From Cnuibacter physcomitrellae (GTDB lineage Bacteria > Actinomycetota > Actinomycetes > Actinomycetales > Microbacteriaceae), in assembly GCF_014640535.1 (NCBI RefSeq), contig NZ_BMHD01000002.1:395353-459352 (forward strand): 64,000 nt of DNA, written 5' to 3'. The position numbers and the translations under genes were made by a program. This document shows positions 48,243 to 59,063 of this stretch, one piece after another. The first letter of the stretch is position 1, and each line of letters opens with the position of its first letter. The notes beneath the pieces were generated by a model, which did not search any database, was not told the origin of the DNA, and was given only the letters and a program-made list of their open reading frames with translations.

Positions 48243-48508
48243 CACTCCGCGTCCATGTCCGTCTCGAGCAGCGCCGCGAGCTCGTCGAGCACCGCGTCCG
48301 CGTCCGCGGCGTCGGAGGTGAGGGTCAGGGTGTCGCCGTGCTCGACGCCGAGCGAGATCACGCCCAGGATGCTGGCCGCGTTCACCGACTTCTCCCCCTT
48401 GGAGAGCTGGACGGGGATGCCGGACTTCGCCACGGTCTGGGTGAAGATCGTCGCCGGGCGAGCGTGAAGTCCGTGGGTCGAGGCGATCTCGACGGTGCGT
48501 TCTGCCAT
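48242..48508 (-). CDS. ptsH: Phosphocarrier protein HPr
   Basis: 88 residues. His15 in STHGLHARPAT is the phosphorylation site. The segment KSVNAASILGVISLGVEHGD corresponds to the region with the regulatory Ser46 in Gram-positive HPr; no HPr kinase gene is in the window. Lies 11 nt after the EIIB-like gene and overlaps ptsI. Confidence 0.96.
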   Translation of the reverse strand: MAERTVEIASTHGLHARPATIFTQTVAKSGIPVQLSKGEKSVNAASILGVISLGVEHGDTLTLTSDAADADAVLDELAALLETDMDAE

Positions 48509-48519
48509 GGGGGTCTCCT

Positions 48520-48861
48520 TCAGTGGTGCTCGGCTTCGAGCGGGTGGTGTCGGCGGCCGGCGAGCAGCTCGCCGAGCAGGTCGGTGGCGGCTGCGGCTCC
48601 GTCGGGGCCGAACGCATCGGCGGGCAGCAGCCCGGCGGGGGTGTCCGCCTCGGCGGCCCGCTGCTCGAGCTCGCTGAACCGGTCCGCCAGGTGCGGACCC
48701 ACGAGCAGCGCGTCCGTCGCGGGCAGTCGTTCGTCGAGGTCCTGCACCGTGCCCGCCTCAACGACGAGATCGAGTCCGCGCTCACGAGCGACGGCCCGGA
48801 TGCGCAGGGCGAGGAACGTGCTCGACGCTCCTGCACCGCAGACGATCAGGACCCGTTCCAC
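48520..48861 (-). CDS. Stand-alone PTS EIIB domain protein (lactose/cellobiose type)
   Basis: 113-residue protein from a GTG start after GAGGAGG. The phospho-Cys loop VLIVCGAGASSTFLALRI (Cys8) and the central DALLVGPHLADRFSELE match the lactose/cellobiose EIIB fold. There is no matching EIIC or EIIA of that class in the window, and MtlA already has its own EIIB. It heads the operon, so it may be a phosphorylation relay or regulator, for example a partner of MtlR. That is inference from context only. Confidence 0.78.
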   Translation of the reverse strand: MERVLIVCGAGASSTFLALRIRAVARERGLDLVVEAGTVQDLDERLPATDALLVGPHLADRFSELEQRAAEADTPAGLLPADAFGPDGAAAATDLLGELLAGRRHHPLEAEHH

Positions 48862-49034
48862 GCACACCTCCTCGAGTGCATCCGACGATCCATCCTGCGT
48901 CCGCGTCCACCTCCGCTTCCAGCAGCGTTGCTTCCGCCCCCTAGGAAGGCGGAGCTCCCCCCATGGAGGGGCAGTGGTCCGCGGATGCGGGGTACGCTGG
49001 CACAGCAAGACGGCCCTGACCCGTCACCAGCGAC
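48862..49034. promoter_or_regulatory. Divergent control region of the mannitol operon
   Basis: 173 bp between the EIIB-like gene and mtlR. TACGCT at 48993-48998 is a possible mtlR -10. CCGCC/GGCGG and CTCC/GGAG repeats near 48940-48975 are possible operator elements. No consensus -35 was seen on either strand. Confidence 0.35.
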
Positions 49035-50957
49035 ATGAGCGAGCGATACGAACGTCTACTCGACTACCTCGCGGGCGCCGACGACTGGGTGACCGCGGGG
49101 GAGCTCGCCGACCGCCTGGGCGTCACGACCCGCAGCGTCCGCAGCTACGTGACGAGCGTCAAGCAGGCCGCGATGCCGCTCGAGGTGATCGCCTCCTCGA
49201 CGAGCGGGTACCGGCTCAACCGGGATGCCTACGCGGAGTTCCTGAGCGCCGTCCGCTCCTCCTCGAAGGCGCCGGGCAGTCCTCGCGACCGCGTGCACGC
49301 CATCATCCGAGATCTGGGCGAGTCGATCGACGGCGTCGACGTGTTTGACCTCGCCTCCGCCATGTACGTCAGCGAGTCGACCGTGGAGGCCGATCTCCGG
49401 AAGGTCAAGATGCTCGCCGAGGACGCCGGTCTCGAGCTCGCCCGGCGCGGCAGCCGCGTGCGGCTCGAGGGGAGCGAGCTCGGCAGGAGACGCCTCCTCA
49501 GCCGCATCTTCCGCGACCAGAGCGCGCAGGGCTTCCTCGATCTCGACTACATCCAGCGCGAGTTCGGCTTCCCCGCGCTGGGCCGCTTCAAGGACGACCT
49601 GGTGGAGCGGCTCGGCGCCACCGGCTACTTCGTCAACGAGTACTCGATCAACAACGTGCTCCTGCACGTCGCGATCGCCGTCGATCGGGTCTCGAAGGAC
49701 CGGTCGATCGAGTCGGCGGACCCCTCCCCCGCCCCCGGTGGACCGCCCGAGGTGGAACGACTCCTCGAGCAGCTGGTCGCCGAGCACTTCAGCGTGCGTC
49801 TGGGCGTCCGGGAGCTCGGGTACCTGGCGATCCTGCTGACCACGAGGGTGCTGACCCCCGGGCACGACGAGCCGACCGAGGACGTGGCCGCGGCCTACCT
49901 CCGCGACGACGATCTCGCGGCCCTGCGCTCGATCGTCGCCCTGGCCAGCGACGAGTACCTCGTCGACCTCCGCGACGAGGACTTCCTCGTCCGCCTGGGG
50001 CTGCACGTCCGCAACCTGGTGGCGCGCGGGCACGAGAGCGCCCACACCCGCAACCCCATGACGAGGTCGATCAAGAGCTCGTACCCGATGATCTACGAGC
50101 TCGCCGTGTTCATCGCCAGCCAGATCCAGCGGCGCGAGGGCATCCCGATCAACGACGACGAGATCGCCTACATCGCGCTGCACGTGGGGTCGCACCTGGA
50201 GCGGCAGAGCCGGCGCGAGGAGCGGATCACGTGCGCCATCGTGAGCCCGACCTACTACGACCTCCACGAGCGGCTGCGTGAACGCGTCGAGGCGGTGTTC
50301 GGCGACGACCTCCAGGTCGACATCACCATCACCCGCACCGATGTCGACTGGTCGGCGCTGTCGTCCGACATCGTGATCACGACGCTCCCGGTCCAGGGCG
50401 CCCGCGACACCGTCGTCACCGTGCAGCCGTTCCTCACCGACGGCGACGTCGAGGCCATCCGGCGAGCCATCGCCGCGGTCCGCCGCCATCGGCGACGGAT
50501 GCAGCTGAAGGACGAGCTGCTCCAGTACTTCGACGAGCGCCTGTTCTTCCGGGATCTCCAGGCACCGGACGAGCCCACGATGATCCGGCGCCTCGGATCC
50601 GCGATGGTCGAGCTCGGCATCATCGACGACGAGTACGTCGAGCAGGCGATCGAGCGCGAGGCGATGTCCTCCACCGCGTTCACCGACACCATCGCCGTCC
50701 CGCACGCGATGACGATGAGCGCCTCCCACACCGCGCTCGCCATCGTCGTGAACGAGACGCCCATGCAGTGGGGCGGCAACCGGGTCACCGTGATCGCCCT
50801 CATCGCGTTCAGCGCGGAGGGTCGCCGAGCCTTCCAGGTGGTCTTCGACCAGCTCGTCGAGGTGTTCTCCGACCGGGACGTCGTGCAGCGCATCATCCGA
50901 CGCGGCACCACGTTCCCCGCGTTCATCGACGAGCTCGTCCGGGTCATGGACGAGTGA
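49035..50957 (+). CDS. mtlR: Mannitol operon activator MtlR (BglG/PRD family)
   Basis: 640-residue PTS-controlled DNA-binding activator. Domains in order: HTH (LLDYLAGADDWVTAGELADR), Mga-like second HTH (VFDLASAMYVSESTVEADLR), PRD1 (NNVLLHVAIAVDR), PRD2 (INDDEIAYIALHVGSHLERQ), an EIIB(Gat)-like domain (residues 405-495) and an EIIA(Mtl)-like domain with His557 in TIAVPHAMT. The EIIB-like loop reads TCAIVSPTYYD; the usual phospho-Cys position at the strand end appears to be Ser, although a Cys lies four residues earlier. Phosphorylation by HPr and EIIA should switch it on or off. Confidence 0.92.
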   Translation: MSERYERLLDYLAGADDWVTAGELADRLGVTTRSVRSYVTSVKQAAMPLEVIASSTSGYRLNRDAYAEFLSAVRSSSKAPGSPRDRVHAIIRDLGESIDGVDVFDLASAMYVSESTVEADLRKVKMLAEDAGLELARRGSRVRLEGSELGRRRLLSRIFRDQSAQGFLDLDYIQREFGFPALGRFKDDLVERLGATGYFVNEYSINNVLLHVAIAVDRVSKDRSIESADPSPAPGGPPEVERLLEQLVAEHFSVRLGVRELGYLAILLTTRVLTPGHDEPTEDVAAAYLRDDDLAALRSIVALASDEYLVDLRDEDFLVRLGLHVRNLVARGHESAHTRNPMTRSIKSSYPMIYELAVFIASQIQRREGIPINDDEIAYIALHVGSHLERQSRREERITCAIVSPTYYDLHERLRERVEAVFGDDLQVDITITRTDVDWSALSSDIVITTLPVQGARDTVVTVQPFLTDGDVEAIRRAIAAVRRHRRRMQLKDELLQYFDERLFFRDLQAPDEPTMIRRLGSAMVELGIIDDEYVEQAIEREAMSSTAFTDTIAVPHAMTMSASHTALAIVVNETPMQWGGNRVTVIALIAFSAEGRRAFQVVFDQLVEVFSDRDVVQRIIRRGTTFPAFIDELVRVMDE

Positions 50958-50964
50958 CGAGCCG

Positions 50965-51819
50965 CTAGGAGATCGGAACCGGCGTCACGCCGAGCGGCGC
51001 GAGGGCTGACGCTCCCCCGTCGGCCGCGGTGAGCACCCAGATGCCGTCGGCGTGCACCGCCACCGAGTGCTCCCAGTGCGACGACATGCTGCCGTCGGAG
51101 GTGGCCACCGTCCACTCGTCGTCGCGGACGAACGTCTCCTCCGAGCCGGCGGTGATCATGGGCTCGATCGCGACCACGAGACCCGGCTTCACCTCCGGGC
51201 CGCGCTGGCGCACCCGGTAGTTGAACACCGGTGGCTCCTCGTGCATGCTCCGGCCGATCCCGTGTCCGATGTAGTCGGTGAGGATGCCGTACTGCGCTCC
51301 CTCGGCCACCGACGGATGCGACGTGACGTAGTCCTCGATGGCCTCGCCGACCTCGTTGAGGTGCCTCGCGCGGGCCAGCCGCGCGATCCCGTGCCACAGG
51401 GACTGCTCGGTCACATCGGAGAGCAGCTGCCGGGCCGCGACCGTCTCGGGGTGCGCCGGATCGTCGAGCACGATCGTGATCGCGGAGTCGCCGTTCCAGC
51501 CGTTCACGTCGGCCCCGCTGTCGATGGAGACGATGTCGCCCGGCTGCAGCACCCGGGGGCCGGGGATGCCGTGGACGACGTCGTCGTTCACGCTCGTGCA
51601 GACGGTGTGCGAGTAGCCGGGGACCATCTGGAAGTTCGACACCCCGCCGCGTGAGCGGATGACCTCGTCGGCGATGCGGTCGAGCTCGAGCGTGGTGATG
51701 CCCGGCCGGATCGCGGCGCGCACGGCGTCGAGCGACGCCGCGGTCACCAAGCCAGGCTCGACCATCGCACGCAGCTCGGCGGGCGACTTGTAGATCCCCT
51801 TGCCGCGACGACCGATCAT
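50965..51819 (-). CDS. map: Methionine aminopeptidase, type I
   Basis: Removes initiator Met. 284 residues. Metal ligands are visible: Asp pair in [16 protein letters not shown], His in [14 protein letters not shown], Glu in VVAIEPMI and Glu in [10 protein letters not shown]-terminal [15 protein letters not shown]. The tail after the last ligand ([21 protein letters not shown]) is longer and more hydrophobic than in E. coli Map. Third gene of secY-adk-map with an ATGA-type overlap; convergent with mtlR, only 7 bp apart. Confidence 0.96.
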   Translation of the reverse strand: MIGRRGKGIYKSPAELRAMVEPGLVTAASLDAVRAAIRPGITTLELDRIADEVIRSRGGVSNFQMVPGYSHTVCTSVNDDVVHGIPGPRVLQPGDIVSIDSGADVNGWNGDSAITIVLDDPAHPETVAARQLLSDVTEQSLWHGIARLARARHLNEVGEAIEDYVTSHPSVAEGAQYGILTDYIGHGIGRSMHEEPPVFNYRVRQRGPEVKPGLVVAIEPMITAGSEETFVRDDEWTVATSDGSMSSHWEHSVAVHADGIWVLTAADGGASALAPLGVTPVPIS

Positions 51820-52396
51820 CGGTGGGCGAGCGCGGTGATGATGCGGCCGGTGACCTCGTCGATCTCGCCGAGCCCGTCGACCTCGACCACGAGTCCCCGG
51901 TTGCGGTACACGTCGACGATCGGGGCGGTCTGCTCCGCGTACACGTCGAGACGCGTGCGGATGACCTCCTCCGTGTCGTCGCTGCGTCCCTGCTCGAGGG
52001 CCCGCTGGCGAAGGCGGCGGACCACCTCGTCGGTGTCGGCCGTCAGCAGGACCACCGCATCCAGCGACGCGTCGGCGTCGCCCAGCATCCGATCGAGCTC
52101 GTCGACCTGCTGGAGCGTGCGCGGGTAGCCGTCGAGGAGGAAGCCCGCCTGGGCATCCGGCTGCGAGAGCCTGTCGCGCACGAGGTCGTTGGTCAGGGAG
52201 TCGGGCACGTAGAGGCCCTTGTCCATGAACTCCCTGGCCTGCACGCCCAGCGGTGTCTCGTTGCGGACGTTCTCACGGAAGATGTCTCCCGTCGAGATCG
52301 CGGGGATGCCGTACGCCTCGGAGAGCTTGGCCGCCTGGGTGCCCTTGCCGGCACCGGGAGGGCCGATGAGGAGCAGTCGGAGCGCCTCACCGCTGC

Positions 52397-52400
<4 letters not shown>
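51816..52400 (-). CDS. adk: Adenylate kinase
   Basis: 194 residues. P-loop [12 protein letters not shown], then [23 protein letters not shown], and [18 protein letters not shown], where the long LID of E. coli Adk is replaced by a short loop, the usual actinobacterial form. Starts at 52400 overlapping the secY stop (ATGA). Confidence 0.97.
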
Positions 52401-53719
<1,319 letters not shown>

Positions 53720-53739
53720 AGGGGCCTCCTGCTGGATTC

Positions 53740-53786
53740 TCTCGGCGCATTAAGCCGAGATGGCTGGAGATCGGACACACGATCTC
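53740..53786 (-). other. Two hairpins in the secY leader
   Basis: TCTCGGC / GCCGAGA (53740-53746 and 53754-53760) and GAGATCG / CGATCTC (near 53767-53786), both in the gap between rplO and secY. A TAACCT box upstream at about 53810-53815 could be a secY promoter -10, without a clear -35. Confidence 0.4.
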
Positions 53787-53852
53787 ACACAGCCGACACC
53801 GTAGGTTATCGGATCTGCATGGAATCGGTGAGTCCGACCTCCAGCCAGGGGG

Positions 53853-54419
53853 TTACTTGACCGAGCCGCCGGCCGCGACGATCTTCTGCTCGGCCGAGCC
53901 GGAGACCTTGTCGACGGTGACGTTGAGCTTCACCGCGATGTCGCCGGCGCCGAGCACCTTGACCTTCTCGTTCTTGCGGACGGCACCCTTGGCGACCAGG
54001 TCGCCCACGGTGACGTCGCCACCGTTCGGGTACAGCTCGGCGAGCTTCTCCAGGTTCACGACCTGGTACTCGACGCGGAACGGGTTCTTGAACCCGCGCA
54101 GCTTCGGGGTGCGCATGTGCAGCGGCATCTGGCCACCCTCGAAGCCGACCTTGACCTGGTACCGGGCCTTCGTGCCCTTGGTGCCGCGGCCTGCGGTCTT
54201 TCCCTTCGAGCCCTCACCGCGGCCGACGCGGGTCCGTGCCTTCTTGGCACCCGCGGCGGGACGGAGGTGGTGGACCTTGAGGACCTGCGGACGGGCCGCG
54301 GGGGCCTCGGCCTTGTCGGCCTTGGTCTCCTTGGCGTCTGCGGTCTTCGCAGCCGACTTGCGCGCCGGAGCCTTCTTCGGGGCCGCCTTGGCGGTCTCGA
54401 CGGTCTCTTCTTCAGCCAT
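53853..54419 (-). CDS. rplO: 50S ribosomal protein L15
   Basis: 188 residues: an added Lys/Ala/Glu-rich N-terminal tail of about 40 residues ([20 protein letters not shown]), then the L15 body [41 protein letters not shown] and [19 protein letters not shown]. It ends in [24 protein letters not shown]. It abuts rpmD (shared base at 54419). Confidence 0.97.
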   Translation of the reverse strand: MAEEETVETAKAAPKKAPARKSAAKTADAKETKADKAEAPAARPQVLKVHHLRPAAGAKKARTRVGRGEGSKGKTAGRGTKGTKARYQVKVGFEGGQMPLHMRTPKLRGFKNPFRVEYQVVNLEKLAELYPNGGDVTVGDLVAKGAVRKNEKVKVLGAGDIAVKLNVTVDKVSGSAEQKIVAAGGSVK

Positions 54420-54604
54420 TAGTCAATCTCCTCGACCTTCACGAGGTGAGCGACCGTGCGGACGTAGCCGCGGTTGGCCGCGCTGTCCTCACGAACGACG
54501 ACATCGCCGATCCGCTTCAGCCCGAGGCTGCGGAGGGTGTCGCGCTGGTTCTGCTTCTCGCTGATAACGGACTTGATCTGGGTCACCTTGAGGCGAGCGG
54601 CCAT
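54419..54604 (-). CDS. rpmD: 50S ribosomal protein L30
   Basis: 61 residues: [36 protein letters not shown], then [17 protein letters not shown] at 54604, or the adjacent ATG at 54607, which overlaps the rpsE stop. Confidence 0.97.
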   Translation of the reverse strand: MAARLKVTQIKSVISEKQNQRDTLRSLGLKRIGDVVVREDSAANRGYVRTVAHLVKVEEID

Positions 54605-55290
54605 CATGCACCTGCCTTCGCGGCGAGGGCGTCCTGCTCGGCACGCACCAGGCGGGCCGGGGCGACCTCGTCGAACTCGAGCCCACGACGGGCGGCGACG
54701 GCGCGCGGCTCCTCGAGCTGCTTCAGCGCCTCCACCGTCGCGTGGACGATGTTGATCGTGTTGGACGAGCCGAGCGACTTCGACAGGATGTCGTGGATGC
54801 CGGCGCACTCCAGGACCGCACGGACCGGACCACCGGCGATGACACCGGTACCGGCCGCAGCGGGGCGGAGGAGGACGACACCGGCGGCTGCCTCACCCTG
54901 CACGGGGTGCGGGATGGTGTTGCCGACGCGAGGGACGCGGAAGAAGTTCTTCTTCGCCTCCTCGACGCCCTTGGAGATCGCCAGCGGCACCTCACGGGCC
55001 TTGCCGTAGCCGACGCCGACCAGGCCGTTGCCGTCTCCGACGACCACGAGGGCGGTGAAGCTGAAGCGACGACCACCCTTCACGACCTTCGACACGCGGT
55101 TGATCGTGACGACGCGCTCCAGGAACTGGCTCTTGTCGGCGTCACGGTTGTTGCGGTCGCGGTTCGGGTTGCGCTCGCGACCACCACGGCGCGCCTCGCG
55201 GGGCTCCTGGTTGTTGTTCTGGGTCGAGGCTGCAGTCTCGACGGGGGCTTCTCCAGCCACGTTCTGCTCCTCGGTGTTGGGGGTGCTCAC
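54604..55290 (-). CDS. rpsE: 30S ribosomal protein S5
   Basis: 228 residues. An N-terminal tail of about 55 residues (Asn/Glu/Arg-rich, [19 protein letters not shown]) precedes the body [43 protein letters not shown], and [15 protein letters not shown]. The C-terminus is also extended. Between rplR and rpmD. Confidence 0.97.
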   Translation of the reverse strand: MSTPNTEEQNVAGEAPVETAASTQNNNQEPREARRGGRERNPNRDRNNRDADKSQFLERVVTINRVSKVVKGGRRFSFTALVVVGDGNGLVGVGYGKAREVPLAISKGVEEAKKNFFRVPRVGNTIPHPVQGEAAAGVVLLRPAAAGTGVIAGGPVRAVLECAGIHDILSKSLGSSNTINIVHATVEALKQLEEPRAVAARRGLEFDEVAPARLVRAEQDALAAKAGA

Positions 55291-55646
55291 AGGCTCAGAC
55301 CACCCTCTCGTGCTCCGTCGGCGACGGCCGCGATGCGACCGGCGTAGCGGTTGCCGCCGCGGTCGAACACGACCGCCTCGACACCGGCCGACTTGGCGCG
55401 CTCGGCGACGAGCTCGCCGACCTTGTGCGCCTTCGCGGTCTTGTCACCGTCGAACGTGCGCAGGTCGGCCTCAAGGGTCGATGCGGACGCCACGGTGTGG
55501 CCCTTGCTGTCGTCGACGACCTGCACGAACAGGTGACGGGCCGAACGGGTGACGACGAGACGGGGACGGACGGCAGTGCCCTCGATCTTCTTGCGGAGAC
55601 GCGAGTGACGGCGGTCGCGGGACGCGGACTTGCTGCTGTTGGCCAT
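55287..55646 (-). CDS. rplR: 50S ribosomal protein L18
   Basis: 119 residues: [43 protein letters not shown] and [23 protein letters not shown]. The ATG at 55646 is chosen; a GTG two codons earlier overlaps the rplF stop. Confidence 0.97.
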   Translation of the reverse strand: MANSSKSASRDRRHSRLRKKIEGTAVRPRLVVTRSARHLFVQVVDDSKGHTVASASTLEADLRTFDGDKTAKAHKVGELVAERAKSAGVEAVVFDRGGNRYAGRIAAVADGAREGGLSL

Positions 55647-55648
55647 GG

Positions 55649-56185
55649 TCACTTACCACTCTTTCCGGCCTTGCGGCGAACGTTCTCGCCGGCGTACCGC
55701 ACACCCTTGCCCTTGTAGGGCTCGGGCTTGCGGAGCTTGCGGAGGTTGGCGGCCACCTCACCGACCTGCTGCTTGTCGATGCCGGTGACCGTGAGCTTGT
55801 TGTTGCCCTCGACCGTGAACGAGATGCCGGCCGGCGGCTCGACGGCGATCGGGTGCGAGTAGCCCAGGGCGAACTCGACGCCCGAGCCCTTGGACGCGAC
55901 GCGGTAACCGGTGCCGACGACCTCGAGGCTCTTGGAGTAGCCCGCGGTGACGCCGGTGATCTGGTTCGCGATGAGGGTGCGGGTCAGGCCGTGGAGCGAC
56001 CGCGACTCGCGCTCGTCGTCGGGACGGGTGACGAGCACCTGGTTGTCCTCGATCTGGGCGACGATCGGGGCCTTCACGGTGAGCTGGAGCTCACCCTTGG
56101 GGCCCTTGACCGAGACCTGCTGCCCGTCGATCGTCACGGTGACGCCGGCGGGGATGTCGATGGGAAGTCGTCCGATTCGTGACAT
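55649..56185 (-). CDS. rplF: 50S ribosomal protein L6
   Basis: 178 residues: [66 protein letters not shown] and the C-terminal [20 protein letters not shown]. Standard length. Confidence 0.98.
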   Translation of the reverse strand: MSRIGRLPIDIPAGVTVTIDGQQVSVKGPKGELQLTVKAPIVAQIEDNQVLVTRPDDERESRSLHGLTRTLIANQITGVTAGYSKSLEVVGTGYRVASKGSGVEFALGYSHPIAVEPPAGISFTVEGNNKLTVTGIDKQQVGEVAANLRKLRKPEPYKGKGVRYAGENVRRKAGKSGK

Positions 56186-56191
56186 CGTCGA

Positions 56192-56590
56192 TCACCACAC
56201 GTAGGCGAGGACTTCTCCGCCTACGCCCTTCTTGTTGGCCTGACGGTCGGTGAGCAGACCGGAGGAGGTGGACAGGATCGCGACGCCGAGGCCACCGAGC
56301 ACGGTGGGGATCTCGGTCGACTTCGCGTACACGCGCAGTCCGGGCTTCGACACGCGCTTGATGCCCGCGATCGAACGCTCACGGTTCGGTCCGAACTTGA
56401 GCTGCAGCGTGAGGGTCTTGCCGACGCGGGCGTCCTCGACGGCCCAGTCGGAGATGTAGCCCTCGGACTTGAGGATCTCCGCGACGCCTGCCTTGAGCTT
56501 CGAGTGAGGCATCGAGACGGAGTCGTGGTGCGCCGAGTTGGCGTTGCGCAGTCTGGTCAGCATGTCTGCGACCGGATCTGTCATCGTCAT
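56192..56590 (-). CDS. rpsH: 30S ribosomal protein S8
   Basis: 132 residues: [59 protein letters not shown] and [19 protein letters not shown]. Upstream is a 69-nt gap after rplE with a 6-bp hairpin (CACCCT / AGGGTG, 56617-56633) and no rpsN, which in many relatives lies here. Confidence 0.98.
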   Translation of the reverse strand: MTMTDPVADMLTRLRNANSAHHDSVSMPHSKLKAGVAEILKSEGYISDWAVEDARVGKTLTLQLKFGPNRERSIAGIKRVSKPGLRVYAKSTEIPTVLGGLGVAILSTSSGLLTDRQANKKGVGGEVLAYVW

Positions 56591-56659
56591 GATGGTGGCC
56601 TTTCGCCTGGTTTCGACACCCTTTCCGAGGGTGCCGACCTTTGGTGGGTGGGGGTGGGA

Positions 56660-57241
56660 CTAGTCGTTCGACTTGAACGGGAAGCCGAGCGCGCGGAGGA
56701 GCGCACGACCCTCGTCGTCGGTCTTGGCCGTGGTGACGACGGTGATGTCGAAGCCGCGGACGCGATCGATCTTGTCCTGGTCGATCTCGTGGAACACGGA
56801 CTGCTCCTGGAGACCGAACGTGTAGTTGCCGTTGCCGTCGAACTGACGGTCCGACAGGCCGCGGAAGTCGCGGATGCGAGGGAGGGCGAGCGACAGCAGT
56901 CGGTCGAGGAACTCCCACGCGCGGTCGCCACGAAGGGTGACGTGCGCACCGATCGGCTGGCCCTCACGCAGCTTGAACTGCGCGATGGACTTGCGGGCCT
57001 TGGTGACCTGAGGCTTCTGACCGGTGATCGCGGTGAGGTCGCGGACGGCCCCGTCGATCACCTTGCTGTCGCGAGCAGCCTCACCGACACCGGTGTTCAC
57101 GACCACCTTGACCAGGCCGGGGACCTGGTGGGGGTTCGCGAAACCGAACTGCTCGGTGAGCTGCTTCACGATCTCGTTGCGGTACTTCTGCTTGAGGCGC
57201 GGCTGGATTTTGCCAGTAGGCGCAGCAGTGGTCGTGCTCAT
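56660..57241 (-). CDS. rplE: 50S ribosomal protein L5
   Basis: 193 residues: [61 protein letters not shown], then [20 protein letters not shown] and [19 protein letters not shown]. Overlaps the rplX stop by one base. Confidence 0.98.
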   Translation of the reverse strand: MSTTTAAPTGKIQPRLKQKYRNEIVKQLTEQFGFANPHQVPGLVKVVVNTGVGEAARDSKVIDGAVRDLTAITGQKPQVTKARKSIAQFKLREGQPIGAHVTLRGDRAWEFLDRLLSLALPRIRDFRGLSDRQFDGNGNYTFGLQEQSVFHEIDQDKIDRVRGFDITVVTTAKTDDEGRALLRALGFPFKSND

Positions 57242-57600
57242 CAGAGGTCCTTACCCGACTTCTTCGCGTAGCGGACGCGAACGGTCTTGGTGACGCCGTC
57301 CTTGGTGACGGTCTCGTTGCGGTGACCGACACGGGTCGGCTTCTTGGTCTCGGGGTCGACGAGAGCCACGTTGGAGATGTGGATCGACGCCTCGTGGGTC
57401 TCGATGCCACCGGTCTTCGTGCCGCGCTGGGTCTGACCCACGCGCACGTGCTTGGTGACGAAGTTCACGCCCTCGACGACCACGCGGTTCTTCTCGGTGA
57501 GGACCTCGATCACACGACCCTGCTTGCCGCGGTCTCCGCCGCGGGCCTGGCTCGGGCCGGAGATGACCTGGACCAGGTCGCCCTTCTTGATCTTCGCCAT
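57241..57600 (-). CDS. rplX: 50S ribosomal protein L24
   Basis: 119 residues: [20 protein letters not shown], the KOW motif [40 protein letters not shown] and [13 protein letters not shown]. The C-terminus is about 15 residues longer than in E. coli. Confidence 0.98.
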   Translation of the reverse strand: MAKIKKGDLVQVISGPSQARGGDRGKQGRVIEVLTEKNRVVVEGVNFVTKHVRVGQTQRGTKTGGIETHEASIHISNVALVDPETKKPTRVGHRNETVTKDGVTKTVRVRYAKKSGKDL

Positions 57601-57602
57601 GA

Positions 57603-57971
57603 CTAGATGACCTCCGGTGCCAGCGAGATGATCTTCATGAACTTCTTGTCGCGGAGCTCGCGACCGACCGGCCCGAAGATACGAGTACCTCGGGGGTCGC
57701 CGTCGTTCTTGAGGATCACTGCGGCGTTCTCGTCGAACTTGATGTAGGAGCCGTCGGGACGGCGGGTCTGCTTGACCGTGCGGACGACGACGGCCTTGAC
57801 CACGTCACCCTTCTTCACGTTGCCGCCGGGGATCGCATCCTTGACCGTGGCGACGATGACGTCGCCGAGGCCTGCGTAGCGACGGTTCGAACCGCCGAGC
57901 ACGCGGATGGTCAGCAGCTCCTTGGCGCCGGTGTTGTCGGCGACCTTGAGTCGTGATTCCTGCTGCAGCAT
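57603..57971 (-). CDS. rplN: 50S ribosomal protein L14
   Basis: 122 residues, standard length: [44 protein letters not shown]-type [20 protein letters not shown], and [20 protein letters not shown]. Confidence 0.98.
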   Translation of the reverse strand: MLQQESRLKVADNTGAKELLTIRVLGGSNRRYAGLGDVIVATVKDAIPGGNVKKGDVVKAVVVRTVKQTRRPDGSYIKFDENAAVILKNDGDPRGTRIFGPVGRELRDKKFMKIISLAPEVI

Positions 57972-57974
57972 GGC

Positions 57975-58298
57975 TTACTTCGCCTTCTCGAGGATCTCGA
58001 CGAGACGCCACCGCTTGGAGGCGCTCAGGGGACGGGTCTCGTTGATGAGGACGAGGTCGCCGATGCCGGCGCTGTTGGTCTCGTCGTGGGCCTTCACCTT
58101 CGAGGTACGGCGGATGACCTTGCCGTACAGGGGGTGCTTCACGCGGTCCTCGACCTCGACGACGATGGTCTTGTCCATCTTGTCGCTGGTCACGTAGCCG
58201 CGGCGGGCCTTGCGGTAGCCGCGGGCTCCCGCGTCCTTCACGTCGTGCGCGGCCGACTCGTGTCCGGCTTCGACGACCTTGTCTTCGGTCTTAGCCAT
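57975..58298 (-). CDS. rpsQ: 30S ribosomal protein S17
   Basis: 107 residues. N-terminal extension of about 25 residues ([20 protein letters not shown]), then [40 protein letters not shown] and [20 protein letters not shown]. Abuts rpmC. Confidence 0.98.
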   Translation of the reverse strand: MAKTEDKVVEAGHESAAHDVKDAGARGYRKARRGYVTSDKMDKTIVVEVEDRVKHPLYGKVIRRTSKVKAHDETNSAGIGDLVLINETRPLSASKRWRLVEILEKAK

Positions 58299-58642
58299 TA
58301 CTTCGTGGCCTCCTCGGTCGCGGCGGCGTCAGCGGCCTCGGTCGCCTCGGCGGCCTCGGGCTTGGATGCAGCCTTCTTGGTCTTCTTCGCCGCCTTGGCC
58401 GGGGCCTCGACGGGAGCGGGGGTCGCCCGGATGCCGAGCTCGCGCTCACGGATCACCGTGTAGATCCGCGCGATGTCGCGCTTCACCGCACGGAGTCGTC
58501 CGTGGCTCTCGAGCTGGCCGGTGGCCGACTGGAAGCGGAGGTTGAACAGCTCTTCCTTCGCCTTGCGAAGCTCCTCGACGAGTCGAGCGTCTTCGAACGT
58601 GTCGAGCTCAGTCGGAGCGAGCTCCTTGGTGCCGATCGCCAT
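58298..58642 (-). CDS. rpmC: 50S ribosomal protein L29
   Basis: 114 residues against 63-80 in most bacteria. The L29 body ([58 protein letters not shown]) is followed by a tail of Ala, Lys, Glu and Thr ([20 protein letters not shown]). ATG at 58642 shares a base with the rplP stop (TAATG). Confidence 0.97.
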   Translation of the reverse strand: MAIGTKELAPTELDTFEDARLVEELRKAKEELFNLRFQSATGQLESHGRLRAVKRDIARIYTVIRERELGIRATPAPVEAPAKAAKKTKKAASKPEAAEATEAADAAATEEATK

Positions 58643-59061
58643 TACGCGTCGCCCTCCTCGCGCTTGATGATGCGTGCCTTGAGAGGCAGCTTGTGGATTG
58701 CTCGGGTCAGCGCCTCGCGGGCGAGCGTCTCGTCGACGCCGGCCACCTCGAAGAGGACGCGACCCGGCTTGACGTTGGCGACCCACCACTCGGGCGAACC
58801 CTTACCGGAACCCATGCGGGTCTCGGCGGGCTTCTTGGTCAGCGGGCGGTCGGGGTAGATGTTGATCCACACCTTTCCACCACGCTTGATGTGACGGGTC
58901 ATCGCGATACGAGCGGACTCGATCTGACGGTTGGTCACGTACGCCGGGCTGAGGGCCTGGATGCCGAACTCGCCGAACGACACCTTGGTGCCGCCGGTGG
59001 CCTGACCGCTGCGACCGGGGTGGTGCTGCTTGCGGTGCTTGACTCTACGCGGGATAAGCAT
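58642..59061 (-). CDS. rplP: 50S ribosomal protein L16
   Basis: 139 residues: [80 protein letters not shown]. Standard. Two bases after rpsC. Confidence 0.98.
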   Translation of the reverse strand: MLIPRRVKHRKQHHPGRSGQATGGTKVSFGEFGIQALSPAYVTNRQIESARIAMTRHIKRGGKVWINIYPDRPLTKKPAETRMGSGKGSPEWWVANVKPGRVLFEVAGVDETLAREALTRAIHKLPLKARIIKREEGDA

Positions 59062-59063
59062 GG

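Noticed and set aside
42100..48900. Mobile element ends around the mannitol block
   Set aside because: No transposase, integrase, direct repeats or tRNA were seen at either edge; its foreign origin therefore stays unproven.
56591..56659. Search for rpsN in the rplE-rpsH gap
   Set aside because: The gap is 69 nt with a hairpin; there is no room for S14.
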